DNA of 64,000 nucleotides from Rosettibacter sp037481715 (GCA_037481715.1 JBBFLD010000010.1:33427-97426); one strand, 5' to 3'; counted from the first letter of the stretch, positions 18,088-28,013 are shown. Notes: a model not told the origin generated them from the letters alone. A program made the numbers and translations.

Positions 18088-20277
18088 ATGAGCAACTACG
18101 GAAACAAATGTCCAGTCCATATACCAAAACCGGGTACAATGGGAACAAAAAATGAAGACTGGTGGCCCAATCGCCTAAAGTTAAATATACTCAGGCAAAA
18201 TTCTTCCTTATCCAATCCAATGGATAAAGATTTTAATTACAGAGAGGCATTTAAGAGCCTTGATTATTATGCTCTTAAAAAAGATTTACAAGAATTAATG
18301 ACACAATCTCAGGATTGGTGGCCTGCCGATTTTGGTCATTACGGACCTTTATTTATTCGTATGGCTTGGCACAGTGCAGGTACATACCGAATGGCTGATG
18401 GCAGAGGCGGTGCAAATGGTGGACTGCAAAGATTTGCACCATTAAACAGCTGGCCTGATAATGCAAATCTTGATAAAGCTCGAAGATTACTTTTGCCCAT
18501 TAAACTAAAGTATGGAAATAAAATTTCTTGGGCAGATTTAATGATTCTTGCTGGAAATGTCGCAATGGAATCGATGGGTTTTAAAACATTTGGATTTGGC
18601 GGTGGACGCGAAGATGCATGGGAACCAGATGAAAGTATTTATTGGGGTTCAGAAACTAAATGGCTCAGTGATGAGAAACGTTATTCAGAAAATAGAGAAC
18701 TTGAAAATCCACTTGCTGCTGTTCAAATGGGATTAATTTACGTTAACCCAGAAGGACCTGGTGGAAATCCAGACCCTGTGGCTGCGGCTAAAGATATTCG
18801 TGATATTTTTGCAAAGATGGGAATGAACGATGAAGAAACAGTTGCACTTATTGCCGGCGGCCATACTTTTGGAAAAGCTCATGGTCAAGGAGACCCCAAA
18901 TTAATGGGTCCTGAACCCGAAGCCGCCGATGTTGAAGAACAAGGTTTAGGATGGAAATACAAATATAAATCCGGTAAAGGTCCAGATACTTTAACCGGAG
19001 GCCCTGAATTGACTTGGACTACAACTCCAACAAAATGGGGTCATGATTTCTTCAAACACCTTTTTGAATATGATTGGGAATTAACTAAAAGTCCCGCAGG
19101 TGCTTATCAATGGGTTGCAAAAAATGCTGAACCTATAGTTCCAGATCCATATGACCCAAATAAAAAACATTTACCAGGAATGTTGACTACCGATCTTGCT
19201 TTAAGATTTGATCCTGAGTATGAAAAAATTTCCAGAAAGTTTTATGAAAATCCTGATTTGTTTGCAGATGCATTTGCAAGAGCATGGTTTAAATTAACTC
19301 ATAGAGATATGGGACCAAAATCTCGTTATCTTGGTCCTGAAGTTCCAGAAGAAGATTTAATCTGGCAGGACCCAATTCCTAAATTAGACCATAAATTAGT
19401 TGATGAAAATGATATAGAGGAATTAAAGAAAAAAATTCTTGAATCAGGACTTTCAATTTCTGAACTGGTTGTAACAGCATGGGCATCTGCATCAACATAT
19501 CGCAATTCTGATAAACGCGGTGGTGCCAATGGTGCACGCATTAGATTAGAACCACAAAAAAATTGGGAAGTAAATAATCCTCCACAGCTATCTAAAGTCT
19601 TAAAAGTATATGAAAATATTCAAAAGGAATTTAATTCTAATCAAAAAGATGGCAAGAAAATTTCAATTGCAGATTTAATTGTACTTGGTGGTTGTGCTGC
19701 CGTTGAAAAAGCAGCTAAAGATGCTGGTTATAATATTTCTGTTCCATTTACACCTGGCAGAATGGATGCAACGCAAGAACAAACAGATGTAAATTCATTC
19801 TGTTATCTCGAACCTTTTGCTGATGGATTCCGTAATTACTTGAAAGCAAAAACATCAATTCATTCAGAACATTTTCTGATTGATAAAGCACAACTGCTTA
19901 ATCTTTCAATTCCTGAAATGACAGTTTTAATTGGCGGAATGCGTGTCTTGAAAGCAAATTATGATAACTCGGACTATGGCGTATTTACAAATCGTCCGGG
20001 AGTTTTAACAAATGATTTCTTTGTTAATCTGCTTGACATGAGTACAGAATGGAAAGCAACTGATGATACAAAAGAAACCTTTGAAGGTTATGATCGAAAA
20101 ACTGGCAAATTAAAATGGAAAGCTACACGTGTTGATTTGATATTTGGGCATAACTCTGAATTAAGAGCTGTGGCAGAATTTTATGCATGTGTAGATAACA
20201 AAGAAAAATTTGTTAAGGATTTTATTGCAGCATGGAATAAAGTAATGATGCTCGATAGATTTGATTTGATTCAGTAA
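18088..20277 (+). CDS. katG: Catalase-peroxidase
   Basis: 729 residues, the usual full length, with both peroxidase halves. Distal haem residues R91, W94 and H95 (RMAWHSAGTYR) and proximal His H259 (GGHTFGKAHG) are present. The Met-Tyr-Trp adduct residues W94, Y218 (MGLIYVNPEGP) and M244 are all in place, so it should have catalase activity. SD AGAGG lies before ATG 18088. It removes hydrogen peroxide in the cytoplasm and is probably activated by the divergent OxyR. Confidence 0.97.
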   Translation: MSNYGNKCPVHIPKPGTMGTKNEDWWPNRLKLNILRQNSSLSNPMDKDFNYREAFKSLDYYALKKDLQELMTQSQDWWPADFGHYGPLFIRMAWHSAGTYRMADGRGGANGGLQRFAPLNSWPDNANLDKARRLLLPIKLKYGNKISWADLMILAGNVAMESMGFKTFGFGGGREDAWEPDESIYWGSETKWLSDEKRYSENRELENPLAAVQMGLIYVNPEGPGGNPDPVAAAKDIRDIFAKMGMNDEETVALIAGGHTFGKAHGQGDPKLMGPEPEAADVEEQGLGWKYKYKSGKGPDTLTGGPELTWTTTPTKWGHDFFKHLFEYDWELTKSPAGAYQWVAKNAEPIVPDPYDPNKKHLPGMLTTDLALRFDPEYEKISRKFYENPDLFADAFARAWFKLTHRDMGPKSRYLGPEVPEEDLIWQDPIPKLDHKLVDENDIEELKKKILESGLSISELVVTAWASASTYRNSDKRGGANGARIRLEPQKNWEVNNPPQLSKVLKVYENIQKEFNSNQKDGKKISIADLIVLGGCAAVEKAAKDAGYNISVPFTPGRMDATQEQTDVNSFCYLEPFADGFRNYLKAKTSIHSEHFLIDKAQLLNLSIPEMTVLIGGMRVLKANYDNSDYGVFTNRPGVLTNDFFVNLLDMSTEWKATDDTKETFEGYDRKTGKLKWKATRVDLIFGHNSELRAVAEFYACVDNKEKFVKDFIAAWNKVMMLDRFDLIQ

Positions 20278-20298
20278 AATAATAATTTCATTTACTGC

Positions 20299-20327
20299 GC
20301 CGTGATAGCAATATCACGGCTTTTTTT
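20299..20327 (+). terminator. Terminator after katG
   Basis: GCCGTGATA (20299-20307), loop GCAA, TATCACGGC (20312-20320), then seven T. Confidence 0.92.
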
Positions 20328-20366
20328 ATATTTGTTGTCAATTTTTTAATACAACTCTAATTTATC

Positions 20367-20951
20367 ATGGAAAAAGAAATTATTAAGAGATTTACTTCAA
20401 AAGGTGTTTTCCCTCATCAGATGGCTTTTACTTTATTAATTCCATTTAGAAATATTTTCTTATCACCAAAAAAATTAGTAAAAAGACTTGAATTGGAAAA
20501 TAACTTTAATGTTTTAGAAGTAGGCTCGGGTCCAGGATATTATAGTGTTTATGTAGCAAAGAATTTAACTGATGGTAATTTAGTTATAGCAGATATACAA
20601 CCTGAAATGCTTAATTATGCTAAAAAGAGAATTGACAAAAAAAGAATTCATAATGTAGAATATTATTTGTGCAATGGAATAAGTTTTGACTTTAAGGATA
20701 ATTATTTTGATAGAATATTTTTAGTAGCAGTTGTTGGCGAGGTGGAAAATAAGTCAGAATACTTTAATGAATTTTTTAGAATGTTGAAAAAAGGTGGAAT
20801 ATTGTCAATTTCAGAATTGGGCGGAGATCCAGATAAACTTACAGCTGAAGAAATTAAAAGACTTGCAGAGACTGCAGGTTTTGAATTTTATAAACTCTAT
20901 GGTAATAAATTTAATTTTACAATAAACTTCAAAAAGAATGTTCATGGTTAA
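20367..20951 (+). CDS. Class I SAM-dependent methyltransferase
   Basis: 194 residues with methyltransferase motif I VLEVGSGPGYYSVYVA, motif II acidic loop VIADIQPEM, and motif IV DRIFLVAVVGEV. It fits the generic Methyltransf_11/UbiE-type fold. The substrate is unknown. It stands alone between the katG terminator and a convergent small lipoprotein gene. Confidence 0.85.
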   Translation: MEKEIIKRFTSKGVFPHQMAFTLLIPFRNIFLSPKKLVKRLELENNFNVLEVGSGPGYYSVYVAKNLTDGNLVIADIQPEMLNYAKKRIDKKRIHNVEYYLCNGISFDFKDNYFDRIFLVAVVGEVENKSEYFNEFFRMLKKGGILSISELGGDPDKLTAEEIKRLAETAGFEFYKLYGNKFNFTINFKKNVHG

Positions 20952-21048
20952 ATTTTGAATGTCATTTTTAGGCTGGAAATTTATACTACTTATCATGATA
21001 AACTTGAAGCATTTTATTTTGTGTTAACATTGAATCAACATTTGATAT

Positions 21049-21486
21049 TTAATATACACGAAAAACTTTTTGATTATAAAGAATTTTTGATTCGTTAGCT
21101 GTTTTTTGAATACATTTAATTATATAACCATCATAAGGCAAAGATTCAAATTCACCATGAATAATATAATTACAAATACATCTGCAAAGATTTGCTGCAG
21201 TGTCTGTTAATGTAATAGTTATTGTATCCTTGTAAATTTTATAATTAATCAAAAATCGATTTTCATCTGGACAACAATTTCCACTTACACAAAAATCGAT
21301 TTTAAGCTTATCAAAAAAAGTGTAATTAAAACATGAATCGATTAATGAATTAGAAAATTTACTTATTGCAGGTTGACATCCGGGAATCTGATAAATTTTT
21401 ATTTTTGAATCGGATATTACACTGCTTTCCTCACAGCTTACAAAAATTATAAATAAAAGTGTGATAATTAATTTTTCGTTTCTCAT
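21049..21486 (-). CDS. Cys-rich putative lipoprotein, unknown
   Basis: 145 residues with a lipoprotein signal ending IIFVSCEE (Cys about 18) and ten further cysteines, including CFNYTF, DFCVSGNCCPDE and LCRCICNY. Disulfide bonding in the periplasm is likely. It lies 3 bases downstream of the 21490-22035 gene, so the two are co-transcribed. No family recognised. Confidence 0.65.
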   Translation of the reverse strand: MRNEKLIITLLFIIFVSCEESSVISDSKIKIYQIPGCQPAISKFSNSLIDSCFNYTFFDKLKIDFCVSGNCCPDENRFLINYKIYKDTITITLTDTAANLCRCICNYIIHGEFESLPYDGYIIKCIQKTANESKILYNQKVFRVY

Positions 21487-21489
21487 CTT

Positions 21490-22035
21490 TTAATAACCTC
21501 GATTGCGTAATTCAGTAGCAATTTTCAGTCCCAAGTCACTTATCGAAGTTACATTTTCAAACATGCCCCAGTATTCAATCATATTTATTCTTTCAAAAAA
21601 TATGATTGATTTTTTTCTTGTGTCATAAATTTTTACGAGTATGGGTTTATAAACTATTCTGTTGCGGCTTAGACCTGTTTCTCTTGTATTTATTACTTCA
21701 TCTATTTTGCCATAAACAATCAAATCTGTGTTGACATATTTTGAAATTGAATCTGCTATTTCGGAGGAAATGTTCCATAAGTTATAATCCAAATTAATTA
21801 GCTCATTCCAGATTGTGTCATTTTCGATTACATTATAACCTTTCTGAAGAAAACCAGTAACTAAGGAAAATCTAACCTCATCTGATGCATATGGATATTT
21901 TTCATTTTCAATGAAAGGTAGAATTAGAACACTATTTGCTCTAATAATTTTTTGTTGATTATCGGATTGAGAAATTATCAGAATTGGATTGAACAAAAGC
22001 AGAACAAAAAATGATATTTTATATAATCGAGACAT
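21490..22035 (-). CDS. Exported protein, possibly CsgG/LpoB-like domain
   Basis: The frame is open from 22098, but a signal peptide (MSRLYKISFFVLLLFNPILIISQ) starts at the ATG at 22035, which is preferred, giving 181 residues. The mature part, ANSVLILPFIEN...FSLVTGFLQKGYNVIENDTIWNEL...DLIVYGKIDEV, follows the pattern of periplasmic ABC-alpha-beta domains of the CsgG/FlgO/LpoB group, which open with a 'vaVlpF' strand. This is a weak, pattern-level match. Operon: rlmN, this gene, then the Cys-rich lipoprotein. Confidence 0.6.
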   Translation of the reverse strand: MSRLYKISFFVLLLFNPILIISQSDNQQKIIRANSVLILPFIENEKYPYASDEVRFSLVTGFLQKGYNVIENDTIWNELINLDYNLWNISSEIADSISKYVNTDLIVYGKIDEVINTRETGLSRNRIVYKPILVKIYDTRKKSIIFFERINMIEYWGMFENVTSISDLGLKIATELRNRGY

Positions 22036-22103
22036 AATTCTAAATCGTCTCTTTAGTTCGTTGTGATAATAAATAAATATTAATCTACATTCAAGCACTT
22101 AAT

Positions 22104-23165
22104 TTAGTTGTGTTTGATTGCTAATTGTCCGCATGCTGCTGCAATATCGTCGCCGCGTGTATCTCTTATGAAGACCGTTATATTATTATTTCTTAATTGT
22201 TCAACAAATTGCAGAATTTTATCGTATGGAGTTGATTCAAGTTCGGCTGATATTCCATCAGGACTCATATGTTTTATGCTGTTGAAAGGTATCACATTTA
22301 TCTTGGAAGGAAGCTGACTGCAAAGTTTTGTTAGAGCTTTTATATCCTCTTTTCTGTCATTTATATCTTTTAACATGATATACTCAAATGTGATTCTTGT
22401 TTTTGTTTTGTTTGCATAATATTTAAGTGCTTCAAGATTTTCTTTCAAGGAATATTTTTTATTTATCGGCATTATTTTGCTCCGAACATCTTCAAATGTT
22501 GAATGAAGTGAAAATGCAAGTTTTACTCTAAGATTTAAGTCTGCAAGTTCAATAATTTTATGAGGAATTCCAGCAGTTGAAATTGTAATCCTTTTTCTGC
22601 TTAAACCTTTTGTTAATTCATGTGTGAAAATTTCAACGGCTTTAATTGTGTTTTGAAAATTCAAGAGTGGTTCCCCCATCCCCATGAAAACTATGTTTGT
22701 GATTTTTTCTTTTCCATATTCTTTTGCAGAATGTAGATATTGGTCTACAATTTCACCTGCAGTCAAATTTCTTTTGAAACCCATTAATCCTGTTGCACAA
22801 AACTTACAATCGAGTGGACAGCCTACTTGAGTGGAAATGCAAAGTGTGTTTCTTTCTTTATCTGGAATTATAACTGATTCTATTTTTTTATTGTCATAAG
22901 TTGCAAAAAGATATTTTTGTGTTCCTGTTGAAATTGAATATTGTTTGTCGACAAGTGTTAGAGTTTTTAACTCACAACTTTCATCTATTTTTTTTCTTAA
23001 TTCTTTTGAAAAATTTTTCAATTCAGAAGTATCGAATACTAAATGATTATACATCCAGTTGAATAACTGTTCACCTCTAAATTTCTTTTCTCCAATAGAA
23101 ATAAAATAATTTTGAAGTTCTTCGAGAGTTAATCCTTTGAGTTGAATTTTTTGATTCTCTTTCAT
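22104..23165 (-). CDS. rlmN: Dual-specificity 23S rRNA/tRNA adenine-C2 methyltransferase RlmN
   Basis: 353 residues, a radical SAM enzyme that methylates C2 of A2503 in 23S rRNA and A37 in some tRNAs. Radical SAM motif GCPLDCKFCATG (C-x3-C-x2-C), GEPLLNF, and the C-terminal methyl-carrying Cys in DDIAAACGQL. The second catalytic Cys lies in the usual C-terminal position. N-terminal helical domain at 1-95. First gene of a minus-strand operon with the two exported proteins. Confidence 0.95.
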   Translation of the reverse strand: MKENQKIQLKGLTLEELQNYFISIGEKKFRGEQLFNWMYNHLVFDTSELKNFSKELRKKIDESCELKTLTLVDKQYSISTGTQKYLFATYDNKKIESVIIPDKERNTLCISTQVGCPLDCKFCATGLMGFKRNLTAGEIVDQYLHSAKEYGKEKITNIVFMGMGEPLLNFQNTIKAVEIFTHELTKGLSRKRITISTAGIPHKIIELADLNLRVKLAFSLHSTFEDVRSKIMPINKKYSLKENLEALKYYANKTKTRITFEYIMLKDINDRKEDIKALTKLCSQLPSKINVIPFNSIKHMSPDGISAELESTPYDKILQFVEQLRNNNITVFIRDTRGDDIAAACGQLAIKHN

Positions 23166-23346
23166 AATTAATCAATCACATAATTTTTAGCGTTATGTTT
23201 TGCAATAAGAAATTCTAAATTTCTTCTTAAATCTTATTAAAAGATAAAGATTATTTATAAAATTTTATCATTGTATTTGAAAAATATGATTAACTGGTTA
23301 GAATTTTTTTGTTATTTTAATTTATGATTTTATTGATAATTACACT

Positions 23347-23784
23347 ATGAAAAAATTAATAACACTTATTTTAATTCTCTCAACATTTGCGAAGGCTCAA
23401 ACAGATTGGGTTAAGTGGGAAAAGAAGGAAGTACCTTATTCAATAATTTTAGAAAAAGGTTACGATGTTAAAAAAAATATTTCTTCAAGTAATTTAATTG
23501 GCTATCTAAAGAATTTTTATAGCTTTTTAATATCAGATTATGATGGCGATAATTGTCCATTTCATCCTACGTGTTCTGAATTTTTTGTCCAGGCAGTCAA
23601 CGAGACAAATTTTATTAAAGGCTCTTTAATGTTTGTAGATAGATTTACTCGAGATATAAATTTTTTCAAAGGTGCTTTGCATTATCCTCGATACACACAC
23701 GGTAAATTTTATGACCCTGTTTATAATTATACTTTAATTCCACAAAAAATAGTTTATATTCCGCCAACATCTTTTGTAAAATAG
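23347..23784 (+). CDS. yidD: YidD-family membrane insertion factor with signal peptide
   Basis: 145 residues. Contains the YidD core CPFHPTCSEFFVQA (two conserved Cys) and an IKGSLMFVDRFTRD segment. Typical YidD is about 70-85 residues and has no signal peptide; here an N-terminal signal-like segment (MKKLITLILILSTFAKAQ) and a C-terminal extension are added, so it would act outside the inner membrane. The downstream TPR gene begins two bases after its stop. The function may therefore differ from helping YidC. Confidence 0.78.
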   Translation: MKKLITLILILSTFAKAQTDWVKWEKKEVPYSIILEKGYDVKKNISSSNLIGYLKNFYSFLISDYDGDNCPFHPTCSEFFVQAVNETNFIKGSLMFVDRFTRDINFFKGALHYPRYTHGKFYDPVYNYTLIPQKIVYIPPTSFVK

Positions 23785-23785
23785 C

Positions 23786-24682
23786 ATGCTCAAATTTTTT
23801 TTGAATAAAAGATTCGTTTTTATTGTTACAATTTTTTCTTTTTGCAATTCATTTGCACAATCTTTTGAAAACACTAACATCTTCTCTCCTATTAATCGAT
23901 TGAAATTTGGCAATTATCTTTATGCAGAAAAAGATTATTTAAGAGCACTTGAAGAATTTCGTGAATATTTGAAAGCAGAAAACAATGATACAGTTCGTTT
24001 CAAATTTGCTGATTGTTTCCTTAGAATTGGAAGATATGAGGAAGCAGCGGAAAACTTTAAGAGTATGTTTTTTAATTCATCACTTGAAGAAGAAGCAAAA
24101 CTTCAATTTTTCAGAGCAAATTTTTTAATGAGCTTAAACAGTTCATCAGATTTTTATTCATTTCGAGAATTGACCGAAAAAGAAATTTATTTCAGCGATA
24201 AATATTCACAGCATCTAAAAAGATTAAAATTTATTTCCCACTTATTTGATAATTCAATATTGCCCGATACAAATGAATTTTTTTCTGCGTTCGATGATTC
24301 AAATTATACTATGATTAAAAAATTTTATCTAATGAAAAAATATCCTCATTATAAAAGTCAAACTACTGCTGGTTTGTTGTCTGCGTTTTTGCCTGGACTG
24401 GGTAAAATTTACACTGGAGAAATTACTGATGGCATTACAGCTTTTGCAGCAACAGGAATTCTTGCTTTCTTAGCTGTTAATAATTTCAATCATCATCACA
24501 ATTTTAGAGGATGGCTCTTTACAGGAATTTCTGTTTTAACTTATGCAGGAAATATTTATGGTTCAATAGCATCAGCACAAATTTATAATGCTAAGATTAA
24601 ATTCAATTTCAGAAACGAGATTAAACTTTACTTTGAACAGCGTGACTTTCTTTTACCCCAAATTAACTTTTTGGAGAAATAA
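23786..24682 (+). CDS. Exported TPR protein with C-terminal membrane helices
   Basis: 298 residues: signal peptide (to about FCNSFAQ), TPR-like helices (FGNYLYAEKDYLRALEEFREYLKAEN, FADCFLRIGRYEEAAENF), then two hydrophobic segments with LLSAFLPGLGKIYTGEITDG, a glycine-proline motif like that of TM2-domain proteins. A paralog follows seven bases later with the same PGxGxIYTG motif. It is part of the yidD-TPR-TPR-ACT-UPF0210 run. Function unknown. Confidence 0.65.
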   Translation: MLKFFLNKRFVFIVTIFSFCNSFAQSFENTNIFSPINRLKFGNYLYAEKDYLRALEEFREYLKAENNDTVRFKFADCFLRIGRYEEAAENFKSMFFNSSLEEEAKLQFFRANFLMSLNSSSDFYSFRELTEKEIYFSDKYSQHLKRLKFISHLFDNSILPDTNEFFSAFDDSNYTMIKKFYLMKKYPHYKSQTTAGLLSAFLPGLGKIYTGEITDGITAFAATGILAFLAVNNFNHHHNFRGWLFTGISVLTYAGNIYGSIASAQIYNAKIKFNFRNEIKLYFEQRDFLLPQINFLEK

Positions 24683-24688
24683 CCGTAG

Positions 24689-25513
24689 ATGAAAAAATAT
24701 TTTTTCTTTTTTCTGTTGCTTAGTTTTCCTGTTAATGCACAAAATTTGTTGGAACAACTGAATTATGCGAATAAACTTTATAAGTCTGAAAAATATTATG
24801 ATGCGATTACCGAATACAAAAGATTAATATTTTTTGATACATCAAAAACATTTTCATACATCTGCAATTTCAATATTGGCAAATGCTATAAAGCAGGCGG
24901 AAAATTAGATGATGCTATTAAATATTTTTCCTTAGCAGAAGTTTCTTCAAACAATTCAGCAGAAAAATATCGAGCTAAAATTGAAATTGTTAAAACAAAC
25001 TTGTTAAGAGGAACACCCGAAAGAGCATTACAAATCTTAAATGATATCGAAAATTCTACTGAATTCAGTCAAAATCTGGATTCATTAAATTATTGGAGAG
25101 GATGGACATTTATTTTTAGTGATGACTGGGAAAAAGCAAAATTTTATTTCAATAAATTTCAGCCCTACCATGAACTGGCTATTATATCGCAAAATATAAT
25201 TAAAGAAAAATATTCGGTTACATTTGCTAAGGTAATTTCTTATATTTTGCCTGGTGCAGGACAAATTTATACAGGACATATATTTTCTGGTTTAATCTCA
25301 TTTGGATATAATTTGTTATTTGGCTATTTAACTGCAAAATCTTTTTCGGAAGATAGAATTTTTGATGGTGTTGTGATAGGAAGCTTGTTATGGTTGAGAT
25401 TTTACAGAGGCAATATTCAAAATGCAGAAAAATTTGTAGTTGAAAAAAATATTTCTATTTCAAATAGAGTTCTTAATTATTTACAAAATGAATATAGAGG
25501 CGATAAGCCATGA
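24689..25513 (+). CDS. Exported TPR protein, paralog of upstream gene
   Basis: 274 residues: signal peptide MKKYFFFFLLLSFPVNAQ, TPR-like repeats (YANKLYKSEKYYDAITEYKRL; CNFNIGKCYKAGGKLDDAIKYF) and two C-terminal hydrophobic segments around YILPGAGQIYTGHIFSG. Same architecture as the gene at 23786, so a tandem duplication. It overlaps the ACT-domain gene by four bases (ATGA), which implies translational coupling. Function unknown. Confidence 0.65.
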   Translation: MKKYFFFFLLLSFPVNAQNLLEQLNYANKLYKSEKYYDAITEYKRLIFFDTSKTFSYICNFNIGKCYKAGGKLDDAIKYFSLAEVSSNNSAEKYRAKIEIVKTNLLRGTPERALQILNDIENSTEFSQNLDSLNYWRGWTFIFSDDWEKAKFYFNKFQPYHELAIISQNIIKEKYSVTFAKVISYILPGAGQIYTGHIFSGLISFGYNLLFGYLTAKSFSEDRIFDGVVIGSLLWLRFYRGNIQNAEKFVVEKNISISNRVLNYLQNEYRGDKP

Positions 25514-25938
25514 AACTTACAGAAGAAGAAATAAGAAAAATTACTTTTGAAACAGTCAATGAATTAGGAAAAGATGCAACCCCAGCTGAAATTAAAGAAG
25601 CTGTTCGAAAAAAAATTGAATCGATGGCAGATTATGATTTGAAATTAAAAAGTGGGGAAGTAACATCCGGCAGAGTAATTTTAACATCATTTGGATTGAA
25701 TAAACCAGGAATAGTTGCAGCGGTTACAAAAGCACTGGCAGAATCGAATTGTGACATTCAAGATTTGAGTCAAAGAATAATGGGCGACTTTTTTACAATG
25801 ATTATGATAATCGATATCTCAACATCAAATAAGGATTTAAAAGAAATTCAAAGTGAAATGGCAAAAGTAGCAGATGAACTCAAAATAAAAATTTATCTCC
25901 AGCATGAAGATGTATTCAGATATATGCATAGAATATGA
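25510..25938 (+). CDS. ACT-domain protein (UPF0237-type)
   Basis: 142 residues. The C-terminal 90 residues are an ACT domain of the GcvR/UPF0237 kind (VILTSFGLNKPGIVAAVTKALAESNCDIQDL), usually a small-ligand (amino acid) sensor. The N-terminal 45 residues are a separate helical segment (ITFETVNELGKDATPAEIKEAV). It is followed 64 bases later by the UPF0210 gene; an ACT/UPF0237-UPF0210 pair is a widely conserved neighbourhood of unknown function. Confidence 0.85.
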   Translation: MKLTEEEIRKITFETVNELGKDATPAEIKEAVRKKIESMADYDLKLKSGEVTSGRVILTSFGLNKPGIVAAVTKALAESNCDIQDLSQRIMGDFFTMIMIIDISTSNKDLKEIQSEMAKVADELKIKIYLQHEDVFRYMHRI

Positions 25939-26002
25939 AATAAAGTTTCTAAAATGCTTGATAAAATAAATGTCTAATTAATAGAAAATATCAGGAAGTT
26001 AT

Positions 26003-27364
26003 ATGCAATATGAATTTGAAGAAATCCTTGAAACTATTCGAATGACAGAAATTGAGCATTTCGACATTCGAACTGTTACAATGGGAATTAGTTTGCGTGA
26101 TTGTTATGACAGAAATATTGAAGTGACCAAACAAAAGATTTATGATAAAATTGTTCGTTTTGCAAAAAATCATGTAAGAAACGCAAAAGAAATAGAATCA
26201 CAATTTGGAATTTCAATTGCTAACAAAAGAATATCATTAACCCCCATTTCAATCCCTTTTGATTCATATAAATCGGAAGAGTTTATTGAAATTGCAAAAG
26301 TGCTTGATGCAGTAGCTGAAGAAATTGGAATTGATTACATTGCAGGATATTCTGCATTGGTCCAGAAAGGAATGACAAATGGCGAAAAAGAATTAATTAA
26401 ATCAATTCCTTATGCACTTTCTCAAACAAAACGAGTTTGTTCAAGTGTAAATGTTGCATCCACCAAGGCCGGAATTAATATGGATGCAGTAATTATGATG
26501 TCGGAAGTAATCAAACTGACTGCTGAACTCACAAAAGATAAAGATTCAATAGGCTGTGCAAAATTGGTAGTGTTTGCGAATGCTGTAGAAGATAATCCAT
26601 TTGTAGCTGGGGCATTCCATGGTGTCTCTGAACCTGAAGTTGTTATTAATGTTGGAATTAGTGGTCCCGGAGTTGTACTTGATGCAGTTCGTGAAGCAGG
26701 AAGAGTAGATTTGCAGCAGCTTTCTGAAGTAATTAAAAAAACAGTTTTTAAAATTACTCGTGCAGGTGAATTAATCGGCAGAAAAGTAGCAGAAAAAAAT
26801 GGGGTACCATTTGGAATAGTTGATATTTCACTTGCACCTACTCCCGCAGAAGGAGACAGTATTGCAGATATAATTAAAGCAATGGGTCTTGAAGATGTTG
26901 GTGCACCAGGAACAACAGCTGCTTTGGCTATGTTGAATGATGCAGTTAAAAAAGCAGGACTAATGGCAAGTTCTTCTGTCGGCGGCTTAAGCGGTGCTTT
27001 TATTCCAGTAAGCGAAGATATGGGAATGATTCGAGCAGTTCAATCGGGAAATTTATCTCTCGAAAAATTGGAAGCAATGACTTCTGTTTGCTCTGTTGGT
27101 CTTGATATGATTGCAATTCCAGGTGATACACCAACCGAAACTATTGCAGGTATTATTGCCGACGAAGCTGCAATTGGTATTATAAATGATAAAACCACTG
27201 CTGTTAGAATTATTCCTGCCTTTGGAAAGAAAGAAGGAGATTTTGTTGATTATGGTGGCTTATTGGGAAAAGCTCCTGTAATGAGTGTAAGAACATTAAG
27301 CAGCGCTAAATTTATAAACCGTGGTGGAAGAATTCCTGCACCAGCAAGAAGTTTAACAAATTGA
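26003..27364 (+). CDS. UPF0210/PFL-family protein
   Basis: 453 residues matching the UPF0210 (DUF711, 'PFL-like') family: TVTMGISLRDC near the N-terminus, VGISGPGVVLDAVREA, and the C-terminal GRIPAPARSLTN. The family fold is related to pyruvate formate-lyase, but no glycyl-radical motif is visible, and the biochemical role is unknown. SD AGGAAG lies before ATG 26003. The partner is the ACT-domain protein upstream. Confidence 0.88.
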   Translation: MQYEFEEILETIRMTEIEHFDIRTVTMGISLRDCYDRNIEVTKQKIYDKIVRFAKNHVRNAKEIESQFGISIANKRISLTPISIPFDSYKSEEFIEIAKVLDAVAEEIGIDYIAGYSALVQKGMTNGEKELIKSIPYALSQTKRVCSSVNVASTKAGINMDAVIMMSEVIKLTAELTKDKDSIGCAKLVVFANAVEDNPFVAGAFHGVSEPEVVINVGISGPGVVLDAVREAGRVDLQQLSEVIKKTVFKITRAGELIGRKVAEKNGVPFGIVDISLAPTPAEGDSIADIIKAMGLEDVGAPGTTAALAMLNDAVKKAGLMASSSVGGLSGAFIPVSEDMGMIRAVQSGNLSLEKLEAMTSVCSVGLDMIAIPGDTPTETIAGIIADEAAIGIINDKTTAVRIIPAFGKKEGDFVDYGGLLGKAPVMSVRTLSSAKFINRGGRIPAPARSLTN

Positions 27365-27393
27365 ATAAATCCTAATCATAAATAGGAGGTAAA

Positions 27394-27999
27394 ATGAAAA
27401 AAGGTCTATTAATTGCGCTTGGAATTGCTGCAGTAATAATAATTTTTATTTTATTAACAGTAAGCTGGGGTGTAAGTGTTTATAATAGATTGGTTTCTTT
27501 GAATGAAAGTGTTAATCAAGCATGGAGCCAGGTAGAAAATCAATATCAAAGAAGATATGACTTAATTCCAAATCTTGTAGAAACTGTTAAAGGTGTTGCT
27601 AATTTTGAAAAAGAAACATATACAGCAGTTACAGAAGCCCGAGCAAAAGTTGGACAAATTAGAATTACAGCAGATCAGCTCAGTGACGCAGAAGCTTTTC
27701 AAAAATTTCAACAGGCACAGGATGGTTTAAGCAGTGCACTGTCGCGTCTGCTTGTAGTTTCAGAAAATTATCCTCAATTGAAAGCAAATGAAAACTTTCT
27801 TCAGCTTCAAGCTCAACTCGAAGGAACAGAGAATAGAATTTCTGTAGAAAGAATGAAATTTAATCAGGTGGTTCAGGAATATAATACACAAATCAAAAGA
27901 TTCCCTGCTTCTATAATTGCTAATATGACTGGTTTTAAAGAAAAACAATATTTCAAAGCAGTATCAAATGCTGAACAGGCTCCTAAAGTTCAGTTTTGA
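27394..27999 (+). CDS. lemA: LemA family protein
   Basis: 201 residues: N-terminal membrane anchor (GIAAVIIIFILLTVSWGV) followed by the four-helix LemA domain (QVENQYQRRYDLIPNLVETVKGVANFEKET; AERISVER-like ENRISVERMKFNQVVQEYN; FPASIIANMTGF). SD TAGGAGG lies before ATG 27394. It is directly followed by a TPM-domain gene, a common pairing (LemA-YgcG). Envelope protein, exact role unknown. Confidence 0.92.
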   Translation: MKKGLLIALGIAAVIIIFILLTVSWGVSVYNRLVSLNESVNQAWSQVENQYQRRYDLIPNLVETVKGVANFEKETYTAVTEARAKVGQIRITADQLSDAEAFQKFQQAQDGLSSALSRLLVVSENYPQLKANENFLQLQAQLEGTENRISVERMKFNQVVQEYNTQIKRFPASIIANMTGFKEKQYFKAVSNAEQAPKVQF

Positions 28000-28013
28000 C
28001 ATTAGAGATTAAC

